This document shows positions 15,106 through 26,866 of a stretch of 64,000 nt of DNA, piece by piece. A model generated the notes under the pieces. That model saw nothing but the letters and a program-made list of their open reading frames with translations. It had not been told where the DNA came from and did not search any database. The stretch covers positions 6,177,507 to 6,241,506 of the forward strand of contig OX345642.1 in the NCBI GenBank assembly GCA_947044365.1, given 5' to 3'. The first letter of the stretch is position 1, and each line of letters opens with the position of its first letter. A program made the translations under genes and the position numbers. Source of the DNA: Petrosia ficiformis (taxonomy: Eukaryota; Porifera; Demospongiae; Haplosclerida; Petrosiidae).

Positions 15106-18100
15106 ATGTTGGTGAATATGGAAGTCATTGTGGCTGATCAAATGTTGCAGGTTACACAGCTATTATATCACGTATGGTGTAGTTATTTTGATATTATAAT
15201 AGAATGAAGAATTGGAATCATTGGAGGCTATCTATGATAATGATTTCAGATTATGTGATGATACCAGAAAACATTGTGTCAATATTACAATTAGACCTGA
15301 TATCGATTCTCCTGATCATGAATACACTTTAGTACCTCTTCTCACAACAGAACTACAGGTATGTACATACATGTATTGGATCAAGTCTGATACACAGTGC
15401 CTTGAGTAAGTACCTAATGACAAGAGACCCCATGATCGAGGAAACATCTCTTGAAATATTTGAGGTGTCATGTATCTGAGTTGACCGCATGTATTATGCA
15501 TGAGTTGCATATATGATACTCAATTAATATCACATGTATTTACCCTGTGCATGCTATGCACAAGGAGTTAAGTGATCTGTTCTATCTCTGTCCAAATTAG
15601 TCATATAAGAACGTATGCATACCTTGCAGAAAATATTGCAGTTCATAGTATCCAGAATTCCTGAGTCACACCCTTCATAGTATAATATAACACGTTTTCA
15701 CAATTCATTATTGCACAGGACATGTGCTAGCTCTTTTTATAATATATGAAACCCTAAAACCTAATGAAACATATCTCTTAATTAACGTTTAGTAGGACTT
15801 TATGTCGTCCATATCTCATTCACAATGAAGTGACTGTGTATCTTATGTATTCATATAACAAGATACTATATATGTATATTATGTGTGATATAACGTTTTA
15901 CAGCAAATTTTAATATACTATCAACTTTCATATTTAATAGAAATTGTTGTAATCAATAATAATTATTATTTATAGTTTATAATTATCATTAAAATGATTA
16001 TTTGTCTTCTTTAATCCACAAATTGTCGATACAGATAATATTACCTGATACATATCCTAGTCAAGTTCCTCCAGTACTTGAAATAAAGTGAATAAATCTA
16101 CCTGTCTATAGTAGATTTGATTATACACTATTTCAGATCTGATTATCTTAATGAAAAAGACTTGAAAAATATTTATGATAGCTGTAGTCAACTTTTCAGG
16201 TCAGGAATGATTCAAACATTTTGTGATTCATTTTAACATTGAAACTGATTTTATTGTAAATTCGTTGAACATTGTTATCAAATAACCTTCTTGTGCATAT
16301 AAATTATATATGCAGTTACCAAAATCACTTTTTCAGATATATACACTGTGGTTACCATTGGTGATTGAACTCACAAAAGCACACAAACACACTTTTAAAA
16401 CTATGAATTTGTAATAAGCTGTGTTTCAATTCATTGTAATTCTACTTTAGTGATTACAGGAAATGCTATATTTTATATAATTATATATTACAACACTCAC
16501 CTGGTCTAAACTCAAGACAAAACGTAGGAGAAGCAACATACAGCTATAATAGTTTTGCCTTTCCGGGAATGTATTCATTATAACATGCCTACTGGTACTA
16601 TAACTCATCTTGCCCTTGGGCTCGGTGATTATACATTTGATATACCACTCATAGGTATGTTATTACATTTACATATATACTGGTTTGAGTTGAAATGACT
16701 GCATGTTATTTTGGATATAGTCCAATAAACACTCTATTTTAAATGAATAATTACTGTTATTGTTATTATTGTAAATCAAAATATATTTCAGTACAGGAGA
16801 CGTCATAATTTATCAGTGGGTAGAATGTGTGAAAGATTACTTGAATAATAAAGGATCTACCAGTGAGTTATCATGTATAATACATTAATTTGACACACAT
16901 AGTAGTCCATGTATTATAGACTCAGACTCAAGCTTAGTCTCAATAGATGGTTTCTTAGCCATTTTATCATTCAAAGAGTTTTTTATTAGATCACATAGGA
17001 ATTTGAATTTTGGATGACAAAAAAAAGATGTTTTATAAATGCAAAAACTAGTACACACAATTAATAGTGTTAGCAATGAAGTCTACAGAAAAACAGACAC
17101 TCTTTTCCCGGGAAACAACATGACCGCAGCTGGACTCGAACCACCGATCTTTCGATCAGGAGGCTCAAGCTCCAACCACTAAGCCACACTGCCCCCTTAA
17201 AAGAAAAGAGTGCCCATCAAACTGGGACTATTTGGTGGGAATGACAAACCACAACATCTATACACACAAGTGTGTATATAAGACCGTAGTCCTATAAGTT
17301 GTGGGGAACCGAAGTTCTATTATAACCCCCCAACCTAAAGTGCCGTCAGAATCCGCAGAGTGGTAAGTCCCACGAATTGACCGGAAAGACCACAATTTCC
17401 AAAGTGGACCCTTTAAGCTAGGAGGCGTCATCCCTCGTTACCCAAGGCTTGGGTATTAGCTAATGTGATAGAGAAGTTTTAATTAGGAAGAAACCCTCCT
17501 AACGGTGTTGTATTAGCAATGAAGTCTACAGAAAAACAGACACTCTTTTTCCGGGAAACAACATGACCGCAGCTGGACTCGAACCACTGATTAATAGTGT
17601 CCTGAAGATTATCACTGTTGCACATGTTTTAGTCTCTCTGTTACTATAGTATAAATTATAATTATCTATAAAAGTAGAAAAGTAACTTATCTAATAGCCT
17701 CTTTTATATATACTTGTTTGTTATTTACAGTTATTGAAGAAATGGAATTGGCACACAAATCAACAGAAAGAGAGTTAACTCAACAGAATACCAAACAAGA
17801 ACATCTTAGTGAAGACCTAACACATGATTCCCAGTCTCTGTCATGTGATCTAATAAAAACCTCTTTAGATGATAAAATGACTAAGAAACCATCTATTGAG
17901 AGTAAGGTTGAGTCTGAGTCTATAATACATGGAGAACCACTAACTGATAGAAAGAGTACATTTCAAGCTCATGTAGCTGAAGTACATTCAATGGATGAGG
18001 TATGTACCAACCACTATTTACAGGAAAGATATGATACACACACAGCATATTGGAGTGACTTTCAGTACAACATATGAGACTGAATCTGAGAATCAGAAAC

Positions 18101-20042
18101 TCTGATTACCTCATGCACAACAGATTGGACTGACTCTCAGTCTTAGAATATCTCATATGTAACATGAGGCTGGATCTGAGTCTCAGAAACTCTGATTACC
18201 ACATGCACGACAGATTGGACGTCCACACTGGATACGAGTCTTTGAAATTTTCATGCACATTTAACATGCATAAGACTGAATCTGAGACTTACAAATCCTA
18301 ATTACCTCATGCACAAATTATGTATAAATTATTTCTATCTTTCCTGTATCATACATTGTATTCAATATTCATAACTACACTCAATTTTCAGGTGGAGAGA
18401 TTGTTGTCTGTATTAAAATCTAATCGTAAGATTGCTGTTGCTACCCACAATATCTTAGCATATCGGTAAAAAATCAACTTATAGACAATACTTGAAAGGA
18501 CTACATCAACAAATGGACGTAATGTGTTCTAATGAATGATCATTGGCCATTATTATTCTAGTTATTTTGATGAAGTTAAAGGTGTTGTAATTCAAGATTG
18601 TGATGATGATGGAGAGTCGGCTGCTGGAGGCAGACTGTTGCATTTATTACAGGTTAATTGTGTATAATATCATATAACATTACCTCAATTAGGGAGATTG
18701 TTAAATTTATTACAGGATGTATATAATAACATATAGCATTAGTTCAAATAACATTTTGCACAAGGGTTGCTAAAGTACCATCTCAAACATATTTTTTTTA
18801 AACTTTAGAGTGTGTGTATATATAGGGAAAACTACTTAGAACCTCTTTAATGTAATTAAACATCCTCCCCAAATGAACTTTCTTGTGTTCTTACCAGAGT
18901 TTTCATAATTAATTTTTTTGTGTGGCTACTTTTTGTTGTTAAAGTTTCTGTGTTGTAGTTTTATAAGTAATCGAAGAACAGATACTGTTAGTACGAACCA
19001 AAAACAGATGATCAGGTGTGTATGTATGGGGAGAGTGAAAACTATTAGTCACTAAAGTACACTAATAAACATAACCTCCCTTTTAAAATCCATACATACG
19101 GGCCTGATGATATTCATTTGTAACAGATGTTGTTGACATATCCTTATTACAGATAATGGATGTTCTGAATATAATGGTTGTTGTGTCAAGATGGTAGGTA
19201 TATTAGGTTATACATGTATATTGTTAGTATAATCATGTCTTTCTCTATTGACAGGTATGGAGGGATACATCTTGGTCCTGATCGATTTAAACATATTAAC
19301 AATGTAGCAAGAGTATTATTACAGCACACTGGTATTGGGTCAAAGGTAATATAACTCATCATAACTAGTTTTGTTTTAGTACTATAACTATAACTAAAAC
19401 CCCTTTTAGTAAGGTATTGTGACTTTTAGTTAATTACTAAATTACATGTCTACTGTAATAACTATAACTAACTAAAATGATAATTGGCCAATAATGGATA
19501 CTTTTAGTTAGTTAACTAAAACTAAAACCCTTTTAGTAAGCCTAACATAATTAACTATAACTATGATAAACTAGACATACTATAACTATAACTAAAAGGG
19601 GTTAGTATTATCAAACTAAAACAACACTAATTATAACTATACTTGTGCCAGGAAGCACAGTATTATATTGTCAAGCCAGACGTAACAACCTCATATGGGG
19701 CTTCTTCATAAAACATTGACTCACTATATTATAGGCACTCAATGTTTTTATGTGTTTTGTTATATACATTATAGTGGGTATGTTGCGGTTCATTATAGTG
19801 AAATATATGATATGAATTAAGTACTGGTATTAACCAGTGCTTATGAAATGGGAGAGGATCTAATAAGTTTGCAATACTGTTAGTGACTTTAATTATTGTG
19901 TGAAATTTTTGGTTTGACTGTAACGTAGAAACCCAAAAAGTAATTAATTTAAAAATGTACGTAATAATAACTTTTATATGACATGCAGGGTTTGACAGAA
20001 AATCAAGGGAATCAGAAAAGAAAATTGAAGAAAAGACTGTAA
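15106..20042 (+). CDS. IMPACT: IMPACT/YIH1 homologue, GCN2 regulator
   Basis: IMPACT binds GCN1 through its RWD domain and restrains GCN2 activation during the amino-acid starvation response. Eleven exons: 15118-15150 (in-frame Met also at 15106), 15203-15358, 16035-16087, 16137-16199, 16792-16862, 17731-17999, 18392-18465, 18562-18652, 19153-19193, 19255-19345 and 19989-20042. They give 331 aa from Met 15118; human IMPACT has 320. An N-terminal RWD domain (NEELESLEAIYDNDF ... ILPDTYPSQVPP) is followed by an acidic linker. The UPF0029/impact domain carries IIHGEPLTDRKSTFQAH, ATHNILAYR, DCDDDGESAAGGRLLHLL, VVVSRW and YGGIHLGPDRFKHIN. The tail is basic. All phases join. The first exon is the least certain because of its weak GTTACA donor. 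Intron 5 holds an inverted copy of exon 6 and a SINE. Confidence 0.94.
16907..16996 (-). pseudogene. Inverted 90-bp copy of IMPACT exon 6 inside intron 5
   Basis: The reverse complement of 16907-16996 aligns without gaps to 17843-17932 of IMPACT exon 6, with 6 mismatches in 90 (93% identity). On the minus strand it keeps an open frame (DKMAKKPSIETKLESESIIH). It lacks splice sites in the IMPACT sense. In the pre-mRNA the copy and exon 6 can pair as a 90-bp duplex with a loop of about 850 nt that holds the SINE. Confidence 0.92.
17071..17589 (-). mobile_element. tRNA-derived SINE with 11-bp TSD in IMPACT intron 5
   Basis: The 519 bp are bounded by the direct repeat ATTAATAGTGT (17060-17070 and 17590-17600). 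On the minus strand at about 17127-17197 there is a tRNA-like head with A-box TGGCTTAGTGG and B-box GGTTCGAGTCC. A block of about 85 bp containing GAAGTCTACAGAAAAACAGA and the B-box occurs at both ends of the insert (17070-17155 and 17507-17589), so the unit looks dimeric, with the outer head truncated. The T-stem has a mismatch and the acceptor ends do not pair, so this is not a working tRNA gene. Confidence 0.8.
19363..19636. mobile_element. MITE family B copy (AACTATAACTAAAA-rich)
   Basis: The left end TTTTAGTACTATAACTATA and right end ACTAAAACAACACTAAT enclose repeated TTTTAGTTA/TAACTAAAA tracts in both orientations. A second copy lies at 43526-43818. Non-coding, in the last IMPACT intron. 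Confidence 0.65.
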
Positions 20043-20192
20043 TATTGTTTTCATCTGCACAATTTTTATAATAATTTTTACTGTAAATCCAGCTAATATA
20101 TTATTCATAAACCACACTATATATACACGTGTCTAAAGCATGGTGGGTTATGCAAACCACTGACTTTCACTGTCTTACTGCCTTGATGTTGA

Positions 20193-23100
20193 ATGAATAT
20201 ACAGTTATCAACAAAGATGGAGTTTGTGAAGGGAACAATTCTTCCACTTGAAGAAGACATCGAAATAGAGTTTAAAATGCACACAAAGCTTTGTACAGAA
20301 GAGATACTAAAGAATAGAACAAGAAGAGCTATTTCTAGGTTAGTAATTAACACAATTTGGCAATGCTCTATGCTATGTAGCTATGTGTAGGACACTTTAG
20401 TACACTGGAGATTTAAATAGTGTAATTACACCTTCGTGATGTATAAAACAGACATATTATAGCAAAATGTTTTGTATCGTACTATAAAGAGTTGTAGCAT
20501 TTTTTTTTCTTTGAAACCAACAAAGTACCTATTTTTGAACATAATATATGACCACGGATGAGACAAGTAACAATTTTTCTAATTTATAATTATTCTTTTA
20601 CATTTTAGGAACCTGCACTTGCTGCTCTTCATGGTAGTGTAGTCGCTATTGAAATCTAACACACTGTTGCTGAATTATAAGCTTTTTTGTTGATAAATTT
20701 GAATTAGAATGAATGCGAACTCTTGTGAAATTTGGTTTATAACTACAAATAAATTTTTGTTACTTGTGGCACGCTTTCTCATTCGCAGTCGCATATTATT
20801 GGTATTACTAACATGATACCAATTTGTGTTCTTTCCTGTTGCTCTATGTATACAGAAACATAAATGGATTTCTTAATTCTGGAAAGGGAGGAAAGATATA
20901 TTTGGGTATTCAAGACGATGGTGAAGTCATTGGACTTTCCCTCTCCAATCAACAGGTAGTACTCTTGTAATATAATACAAAGCATTAAAAAGGGATTTTA
21001 GATTGCTCTATTCTATTGCATAGTCTCAACATTGCAGCATATTCGGTGCCTGCAAGTATTACAGGATGATAAAATTTATGATTAAATTTTGACCATAATA
21101 GTTTTTTTATTTAATTGCTGTCACACACAACATAGGTCTTGAACTCTAGTGATCAATTTTATTTTGCACTCGTGAGGAAGTATTATTATTTTGCAATAAT
21201 GATACAATTAAAATGTTTTATAACAGAATCTCTATTTTCTTTAGAAAGAACACTTGGAGATATCTTTGGAAGACTTGTTGAATCGATACACACCTCCTGT
21301 ACCTTCTTCATTGTACAAGGTATTAGATTCCCATTGGGATATTGTGAAATGCTAGGAAAAAAGTACTATCAGACCCAGAAAATGATTGCAAAGATTTACC
21401 GAATCATGCATACAACATAGCTTTATACCTAACAATGATCCATAATAATCTGCTTCTATTTTCAAACATATTTATAAATTATATAAACTCGTGGATGACA
21501 TTATGGAAACTATATTATACTGTGACCATATCACTGTCAGGGAAATCATCAACAAGAACCCAACCTTTGCAATCTACCAGGCCCTTTCCAAATAACTGGC
21601 ATTTTGTATGCAGGACAGGGCATGGTTTCCAGGCCATATCTCCCTAAACTGTATGTTCAGTTGAACTTCAACTGAACTATGTGGTTTTTGACAATCCTGC
21701 CCTGCTGACAGCTCAGCATCTCTAAAAACCACAACTTAGTAATTGGTCCCTGTAAGCATGAGTTATGCCTGAATGTGATTATAGTTCACATTTGCAAGAA
21801 TACTTCAATGTATTGCAGTATTACTGTCATCCTATCTAGCTCACTTTTGTTCCTGTTGTTAATGATAGTAAAATACAACCAGCTTTTAAAACCTGGTCTC
21901 CGACAATACAAAAACACAGGTTTGATTTATTAATACATTTTCATTGTCAAAATAACACTAAAGATCATTCATGCACTTCAGAAAATGTTTTTCAATCCAC
22001 CACTTCGTTATTGAGTTACAGTATAACTATATATTACATATAAACTCATCACATTCTAATTTTGAGTTCATATTAATTTTTTTTAATGTGCTGTGTAGTT
22101 CCAAGTCTGTATGTAGTAGAGCTCATCTTATCAGAACATCTCATCCCTGCTGGTGTTTTACATCAGCAAAATATCAAATCAGAAAGGTCAGCCAAACAGT
22201 TTAAAAATAATATTTATTAAACGCAATTATGCATAACCATATTATGGATCTATAAATAGCTGAAGGATTAATGAATACTTTGAAAGTATAATTTCTTATG
22301 AGAAAGAGACAAGATAGCTTGTAATTATAACCATGCCAGACAGTCAATTGAAATGCAATGTAGTGGAATTATTACTATTAATGAAGTATAGTATTGCCAG
22401 AATTATTAGCCGTATGTATTTCATTGTACTAAATTTATTGCTGTTACACTTCGTAAATTAGTGCATGACTTTGGAAGTTAAATATGTGAGTATAATGTGA
22501 CCATTATGTTTGATGAACATTAGTTTCTGAAGAAATGGCATCTCTTCTGGGCAACCAAAATATTTCCATATAATGCTAAAATATTGCTCTACTACATGTA
22601 ACTGAACAACTGTATGTATACAATTACATATTACTTAATTTTTAAATGTCTATTTTCTAGATCTGTCTAGTTATTCATACTATTCCTTTGTTATTAGGGT
22701 GCTAGATTCACCGAGTATATTGCAGAGATTATCATATACCCTACAGTGGTTAATCCTATTATAACATCACCTCTAACACTGAGACAATTCTTTTGCAACG
22801 AAGGTGGTTTAATTTTTAACAGGAAAGCTGCTTCAGTTTGGAAGGTTTGTGCCGATTACATGATAGCTAGTCTTCATTGACAACTTTACATAATCATAAG
22901 TTGAAGTTTCATATTTGTAGCTTTTATGCTTCTAAATTGATGTTTGTCAAATTTTGCAAAATGTTTCCTGTCAGATGTTTGAAACTAGCTATAGCATTCA
23001 TCCCACAGTGATATATCTCATTAGTGTATTTGTTTTTCATAGTTGTATGAATGTGCTACACTTTTACATGCATGAAATCTGAGAACTTGAAAATTATGAT

Positions 23101-23522
23101 AATCTAGCCAATGGGCAGTTGTATGTATGTAATACATTATAGATGTAGTGTTCTGTCTATTCTTAGATGTCAGTTTCAGAAATTGTTCAGAGCACAAGAG
23201 AAGAAGTCAGTGAATATTATGAGAAAATACTGAAAAAGTAAGTAAATTTGGTAATAGACACACAAACAAATAATGAAAAAAATACAGTAACCTGCTCTGC
23301 CTGCAGAGGCGAGAATTAATCATATTTGTATTGCGTCACTATTCATAATCATACATAGTTAATGAAGTTCAGGGGCTTGTTGGTGTGGCTCATACCTTAA
23401 GTTACATAATCAACTGATATACACTTATTTCACTATAAACTTACAGATATCAACAACAAATGAAGTATCGATCTTCTAAGTTCAGTCCTCCAAGACATCA
23501 GAAACTAATGGACTATTTGTGA
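20193..23522 (+). CDS. Schlafen-like AlbA_2 domain protein (SLFNL1 type)
   Basis: Eight exons: 20217-20338 (in-frame Met also at 20193), 20856-20955, 21245-21319, 21840-21919, 22099-22186, 22698-22844, 23167-23237 and 23447-23522. They give 252 aa from Met 20217. The first two exons carry the Schlafen AlbA_2 hallmark: EIEIEFK, then INGFLNSGKGGKIYLGIQ and DDGEVIGLSL. Exon 4 has LTFVPVV, like the Schlafen core, and exon 5 is His/Cys-rich (RTSHPCWCF), possibly zinc binding. The C-terminus is helical and basic. Vertebrate Schlafens with this core act on tRNA/rRNA or restrict replication, while the function of short SLFNL1 proteins is not established. There is no helicase region. It starts about 150-175 bp after the IMPACT stop. 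Exon 4 was placed by phase and similarity and is the least certain. Confidence 0.82.
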
Positions 23523-24107
23523 GCAGAAAATTTGAAAACAACCAAAAACACATACTTATCAATATTTCTAGTCTCTACAACCAGTTAATCATTTATTATT
23601 TCACTACTAGAGACACAGCATTAATTTTCATTTTGTAATGTAACACTTGGCATATATTTTTACTACTCTTGATCTTGATTATTCATTATAGCATTTGAGT
23701 TCAGGTAAATATTTTATAATACATGTGACCGACCACCTATATATATTTTTTGTATACTCTTTGTAGTTTCATTTTTTGATATCATCTGAGATTCAGTTCT
23801 GTATTAATTCATTTTATTCTGATTCTGTAAGTGTATTATCATCATATTTTATGCCTGATAAGGAATGCTTTTCTCAATATTGATTTTAACTCCTTCAAAG
23901 GTGCCCTTCTCAACACAGATTGAAAGTAGCTTCATGCTATCTTGAAAAAATCATGTGTATCTATTAATGAGATGAACAGCAAATCATTCTAGATTTTAGT
24001 ATAAACATAACAAATTAAATAGTTTTAGTTTCAAACTGATAAAACAAGTTTCAATAGATTATCGTATTCAAAACAACAAACAGTTCACCTCAAGCTCAGC
24101 CATCATA
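23523..24107. other. Intergenic, nothing recognised
   Basis: AT-rich sequence with no coding signal between the Schlafen-like gene and the transporter. It presumably holds the 3' UTR of the former and the promoter of the latter. Confidence 0.5.
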
Positions 24108-25760
24108 ATGGAGTCAGTTTCTAAAAGCCTCCCTACAAGACAAAAATCAGTTGGGAATGTCATGTCTCAAGAAATCTCCACTTCTACCTGGTGTCCTTTG
24201 AAATATAAAATTCAGTTAATTCATTCAAAAGGAGCGCTGTTGATGATATGGGTGATACTAATACATTATACATATTGGTATAATCAGCTGGCAAGTGGAT
24301 CTAAAAAGACATTTTCAAGTAATGAAGCCAACAACTATTCCCTTTATTTGCAACTAACACTTCAAATCCTAACTCCATTCTTTGGTTGGATTGCTGATGC
24401 TTGGATTGGAAGATATAAAGTTATTCTCTACAGTATGTTAGTAAGTCTTTTTGGGTGCATAATGCTAAGTGTGGAGATAATAGTATCTAACTATCCATCA
24501 CTAAATGAAGTAGCTGTTATATTGTTTTATATCAGTAACTTTGCTAATTCCCTGGCTATCACTGCTTTTGCTACAAATGCTCTTCCATTCATAACTGATC
24601 AAATGATAGGAGCTTCAGGGGCTGAGCTTAGTGCTGCAGTAGACTGGTATTACTTCATTGAAAGTATACCATTTGCAATAGTTGTAACCATCCATTACTA
24701 CATTGATGAGTCCACAAGTGCTATAGTATTTGTATTCCTCTATTCCACTGGGATAGCATTATCTCTATCCAGTATGTTTGTATGTCAACACTGGCTAATG
24801 ACAGAGCCTCAGATCACTAACCCTATCAAAGACGTTATCTCTGTACTTACGTTTGCCAAGAAAAACAAATACCCTAGGAAGCGTAGTGCCCTCACATATT
24901 GGGAAGAGACATATCCATCAAGACTTGATTTAGGAAAAGACAAATATGGTGGACCTTTCACAGAGGAATGTGTAGAAAATGTGAAGACATTCCTAATGTT
25001 AATAACTCTTACCTTTGTAACCTCATTAGGAGGATTGACCATAAATGTAGATTCTCAATATCGACACATGAACAGAAATAAACTTTTTGTTCAGAGCTTT
25101 TTAAATGATGAAGGTGTAATTGCAACACTATTGGTTTTATTTGGAATTCCTTTCTTCCATTTAATACTGAAACCTATCTGTTTCAGGCGAATATCTCTTC
25201 CAATGTTAAAAATAATAGGAATTGGTTATGTTCTCTACTTCACTGGAAGTCTTGGTTTATCAGTTATTGAGTTTATAGGGCACAGAATGAATCCTAATGC
25301 AACATGTCTCTTTGATGAACCAGTATCTGTCATCCCTATTGACTACGACTGGGCTTTACTTCTAATAATACTTAAAGGAATGGGAACTGTAATCTTAACT
25401 CTCACTACAATAAAATTCATTATTGCTCAATCACCACATCAAATGAAGGGGCTACTATATGGTTGCTTGTATGCATTCAATGGAGTTGCAAAAGTGATTG
25501 GATTTAATTCTTACCGTCCATTCAAACTGTTGTCTCATACTACACCTAGCTGTGGTTTTTATTTCTACCTCACTCAGAGTATTATCTTGATATTTATATT
25601 AATACTGTTCATTATCGTATCAAAATGGTACAAATTGAGAACGAGGAATAACCCCATTAATATCAACTTAATAGTTGCAGACCATGTTGAAAAATATATA
25701 AACCAACAGAATGAACATATCCAAAGCCAATATTCATATGGAGCAACTGATCATAAATAA
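24108..25760 (+). CDS. POT/SLC15-like multi-pass transporter, intronless
   Basis: A single 550-aa open frame with about 12 hydrophobic helices, of the major facilitator type. Residues 91-104 (FFGWIADAWIGRYK) match the PTR2/POT signature between helices 2 and 3, and GASGAELSAAVDWYYFIE fits the second POT signature region. POT proteins import di/tripeptides or nitrate with protons. The first helix (LLMIWVILIHYTYW) lacks the ExxER motif that couples protons in canonical POTs, so the transport mechanism or substrate may differ. There is no intron, in contrast to most of its neighbours, which may mean a retrogene origin. A fragment of a second copy lies at 28850-28985. The start Met is the first in frame and directly precedes a plausible cytosolic tail. 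Confidence 0.82.
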   Translation: MESVSKSLPTRQKSVGNVMSQEISTSTWCPLKYKIQLIHSKGALLMIWVILIHYTYWYNQLASGSKKTFSSNEANNYSLYLQLTLQILTPFFGWIADAWIGRYKVILYSMLVSLFGCIMLSVEIIVSNYPSLNEVAVILFYISNFANSLAITAFATNALPFITDQMIGASGAELSAAVDWYYFIESIPFAIVVTIHYYIDESTSAIVFVFLYSTGIALSLSSMFVCQHWLMTEPQITNPIKDVISVLTFAKKNKYPRKRSALTYWEETYPSRLDLGKDKYGGPFTEECVENVKTFLMLITLTFVTSLGGLTINVDSQYRHMNRNKLFVQSFLNDEGVIATLLVLFGIPFFHLILKPICFRRISLPMLKIIGIGYVLYFTGSLGLSVIEFIGHRMNPNATCLFDEPVSVIPIDYDWALLLIILKGMGTVILTLTTIKFIIAQSPHQMKGLLYGCLYAFNGVAKVIGFNSYRPFKLLSHTTPSCGFYFYLTQSIILIFILILFIIVSKWYKLRTRNNPININLIVADHVEKYINQQNEHIQSQYSYGATDHK

Positions 25761-25982
25761 CTAGACAATATATAACAATTATTGTGTGTTTATAAAATTT
25801 TCATAAAGAACAACTGCTTCATAGCACATAGTGATAAAGCTTACAGTTTATTGCAGCATACTGTAAATGTTTGATTTACAAATTAAAGATAATAGACTGA
25901 AGGTTGTTGTGACTTAAATATTATGCATGTCTTACAAAATGCTTCTAAATGACAAACAGACCTACTCTTAAGTGTAACGCTA

Positions 25983-26382
25983 CACTGCAAAAATAAATCA
26001 TTGGTTAGTACAGTTGTAGCTAATTGGAATAGCATGAGTTTCAATTAAGTTTGACAATTATCATAGAGGATATTGTGGGTACATGCATGTACGTTACTAC
26101 AACATAATGTGCATCAAGTATTGGAAAGTATAAATTAAATTATGTGTTTGTGGGTTTACAAACCTTTCTGATGGGCAGATACAATTACATGTACTTCAGT
26201 ATAAATCTTTGACATGAAATATGAGTAGACAGCACCCTAAAATTATACTGACTCAAGTCATTCAACTATAATTAGTACAATGTATCTGTGGTATAAGATG
26301 TATGTATTCTGAACAACCAACTAATTGTTAAAACCTTGATGCTGTACTAACCACTATATTAACTTTAATTTTTTTTTGCAGT
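25983..26382. mobile_element. MITE family A copy
   Basis: Starts CACTGCAAAAATAAATCATT and ends TTTTTTTTGCAGT, with the internal GGGTTTACAAACC and GGCAGATACAATTACATGTA blocks of the family. It lies between the transporter and the nucleoside hydrolase gene. Confidence 0.75.
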
Positions 26383-26866
26383 AATAATTATTATTGAAGA
26401 ATATAATTATGGAACAAGTGTATGGCAATAAATTGGTATGGCATGTATGGAAAGGACATCATGTAATACTACTTGCATGACTTAAAAGGTTTTGTATTAC
26501 TATCAGCTTATGAATACTATTAACAGTTTTGTTCACACTTGATAAAAATGGTCACATGTATATTATTATAATAATTGTAGTACTAGTGGTGTATTCTCTT
26601 TTTTTTATCAATTCAAATCCCAATGCACTTCATTAATTTCAGTTTTTCAACTTTCATTTAATTTTAAATTCTCATTTTGTCAACATGAGATTTGACAGTG
26701 ATATTGAAATTTTAATTAGTTAACTGGAACTAAAGCTAAAAATACAAAACCTATTTATTTTATCTATACTATAAATATGTATGAACTAATAAAAGTCCTC
26801 TTATTCATATTGAACACAATCAATAAGAATACGTTTACTAAGACAATGTACTTTACTAAAACATAA

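Noticed and set aside
17127..17197. Functional tRNA gene on the minus strand
   Set aside because: Mismatched T-stem and unpaired acceptor ends, and it is part of a SINE with target-site duplications.
21435..21647. Possible extra exon in the Schlafen-like gene (a readable stretch near 21488-21592)
   Set aside because: No matching acceptor/donor pair that keeps the phase, and exons 3 and 4 join correctly without it.
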